Origin: Candidatus Nanopelagicales bacterium
GTDB taxonomy: Bacteria > Actinomycetota > Actinomycetes > S36-B12 > UBA10799
Direction of reading: 5' to 3'
Length of the DNA: 6,720 nucleotides
Assembly (NCBI GenBank): GCA_025455985.1
Contig: JALOLM010000120.1
Coordinates: 1-6,720 of the forward strand
This document shows positions 6,201 through 6,720 of the stretch, one piece after another. The position numbers and the translations under genes were made by a program. Below the pieces are notes generated by a model, which was given only the letters and a program-made list of their open reading frames with translations, did not search any database and had not been told where the DNA came from. Position 1 is the first letter of the stretch. Each line of letters begins with the position of its first letter.

Positions 6201-6260
6201 CGTGAACGTTGGGGCGACGGCCGAGGGGCGCGGCGTGTCCGAGGGGGGAGCGTTTGTCGC

Positions 6261-6336
6261 ATCGGTGAGAGAACACTCCGGCCGTTAGAGAAGCCACGCG
6301 TGGGACCTCTCACCGCGTCGACGTTCTCTCACCGAT
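6261..6336 (+). repeat. 76-bp imperfect palindromic element, copy R2
   Basis: Perfect 14-bp arms, ATCGGTGAGAGAAC (6261-6274) and GTTCTCTCACCGAT (6323-6336), share their centre (6298.5) with a perfect 10-bp palindrome CCACGCGTGG (6294-6303). Eight of the intermediate positions also pair, giving 27 of 38 Watson-Crick pairs by hand count. CGGTGAGAG occurs once forward (6263-6271) and twice inverted (6307-6315, 6326-6334), with a degenerate fourth copy near 6283-6292. It starts 60 bases after the peptidase stop and ends 23 bases before the SDR stop, between convergent genes, so it may terminate both transcripts. It aligns without gaps to R1 at 1317-1392, which points to a repeat family rather than a chance terminator. 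Confidence 0.88.
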
Positions 6337-6352
6337 CCGGCAACGGCGCCGG
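6337..6352 (-). terminator. Small hairpin after the SDR gene
   Basis: CCGGC (6337-6341) and GCCGG (6348-6352) form a 5-bp stem with a 6-base loop, next to R2 and just past the SDR stop. It may add to termination of the SDR transcript. It is short and GC-rich, so chance is possible. Confidence 0.25.
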
Positions 6353-6359
6353 GCTGAAC

Positions 6360-6720
6360 TCAGCCAAAGGAGGCACTGGGTAGATCCCGCTCGTCGCCGA
6401 GCACGGCCGAGACCACACGTAGCGCGACGCTGTCAGGATCGAGGCCGACGGGAAGCCGGGGAGCCGCGCCAGCGATCGGACGCTCAGCCAGTCCGGTCTC
6501 GGTGTGGGGAGGCCTGGCATCCACCAACCGGATCCCCGCCCTTCGCAGTTCCCGGCCGGCGGCGGCGTCGTATGCGGTCAGTGCTGCCTTGGACGCCGAA
6601 TAGGCAGCCATTCCCGCAGTAGGTTGCTCGGCGACGACCGCGCTGAGGTTGACGACGAACGGGGAGCGGCCTTCTTGCGACGAAGTGGTCAAGTGCGGCA
6701 AGGCGCGACGCAGTAGCCGC
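6360..6720 (-). CDS. Atypical short-chain dehydrogenase/reductase (SDR), C-terminal part
   Basis: The gene runs off the right edge; 119 codons are visible, ending with TGA at 6360-6362. The visible part opens with RLLRRALPHL, the helix that precedes the SDR active-site strand. It continues FVVNLSAVVAEQP and then AAYSASKAAL, giving the catalytic YxxxK (Tyr codon 6600-6602). The usual NxSS strand motif reads NLSA, so the position 13 residues before Tyr, normally the catalytic Ser, is Ala, with a Ser one residue earlier. The segment ELRRAGIRLVDARPPHTETGLAERP matches the region after the active site, where 'RPGxxxT' contacts the cofactor and shapes the substrate loop. The Rossmann glycine motif lies outside the window, so NAD versus NADP preference cannot be read. 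Family members reduce or oxidise alcohols and ketones; the substrate here is unknown. A TTG at 6701 could be read as a start, but homology continues upstream of it, so it is internal. Confidence 0.88.
   Translation of the reverse strand, partial: RLLRRALPHLTTSSQEGRSPFVVNLSAVVAEQPTAGMAAYSASKAALTAYDAAAGRELRRAGIRLVDARPPHTETGLAERPIAGAAPRLPVGLDPDSVALRVVSAVLGDERDLPSASFG

Noticed and set aside
1317..6336. CRISPR or transposon interpretation of the R1/R2 repeats
   Set aside because: There are only two copies, 4.9 kb apart and without regular spacing, so no array. The genes between them include no transposase or integrase, and I saw no target-site duplication that would mark them as the ends of one composite element.

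Overview
The window is GC-rich (about two-thirds G+C by eye, not computed). Its gene families point to an actinobacterium (Actinomycetota). The membrane alpha/beta-hydrolase is of the Abhydrolase_9 type, and a nuclease carries a C-terminal Lsr2-type DNA-binding domain; both are largely confined to that phylum. Start codons include GTG, and no terminator candidate has a U-tract. I cannot place it below phylum.

Layout, left to right. (1) The last 76 codons of an osmoprotectant (glycine betaine/choline type) ABC transporter solute-binding protein, + strand, ending at 232. (2) A strong 13-bp hairpin at 237-276 that probably terminates transcription from both sides. (3) An orphan homologue of complex I subunit NuoD, - strand, 250-1269, with no other nuo gene visible. 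(4) A 76-bp imperfect palindrome at 1317-1392 (copy R1). (5) A 666-residue membrane alpha/beta-hydrolase, - strand, 1424-3424. (6) A 118-bp divergent promoter region with two small palindromes. (7) A 325-residue protein joining an unrecognised N-terminal region, an XPF/ERCC4 nuclease domain and an Lsr2-like DNA-binding domain, + strand, 3543-4520. (8) A secreted short M1 zinc metallopeptidase, + strand, 4656-6200. (9) A second 76-bp palindrome at 6261-6336 (copy R2). (10) The C-terminal part of an atypical short-chain dehydrogenase, - strand, from 6360 to the window edge.

The genes do not form one pathway. They read as single-gene units: the hydrolase and nuclease are divergent, while the transporter/NuoD-like and peptidase/SDR pairs converge. 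Each neighbouring same-strand pair is separated by more than 130 bp.

The most notable observation is non-coding. R1 and R2 align without gaps over 76 positions with 48 identities. Each folds on the same axis into a nearly end-to-end hairpin, and at five pairs both bases differ between the copies while pairing is kept. This looks like a dispersed family of structured intergenic elements. The second most notable item is the XPF-nuclease/Lsr2 fusion.
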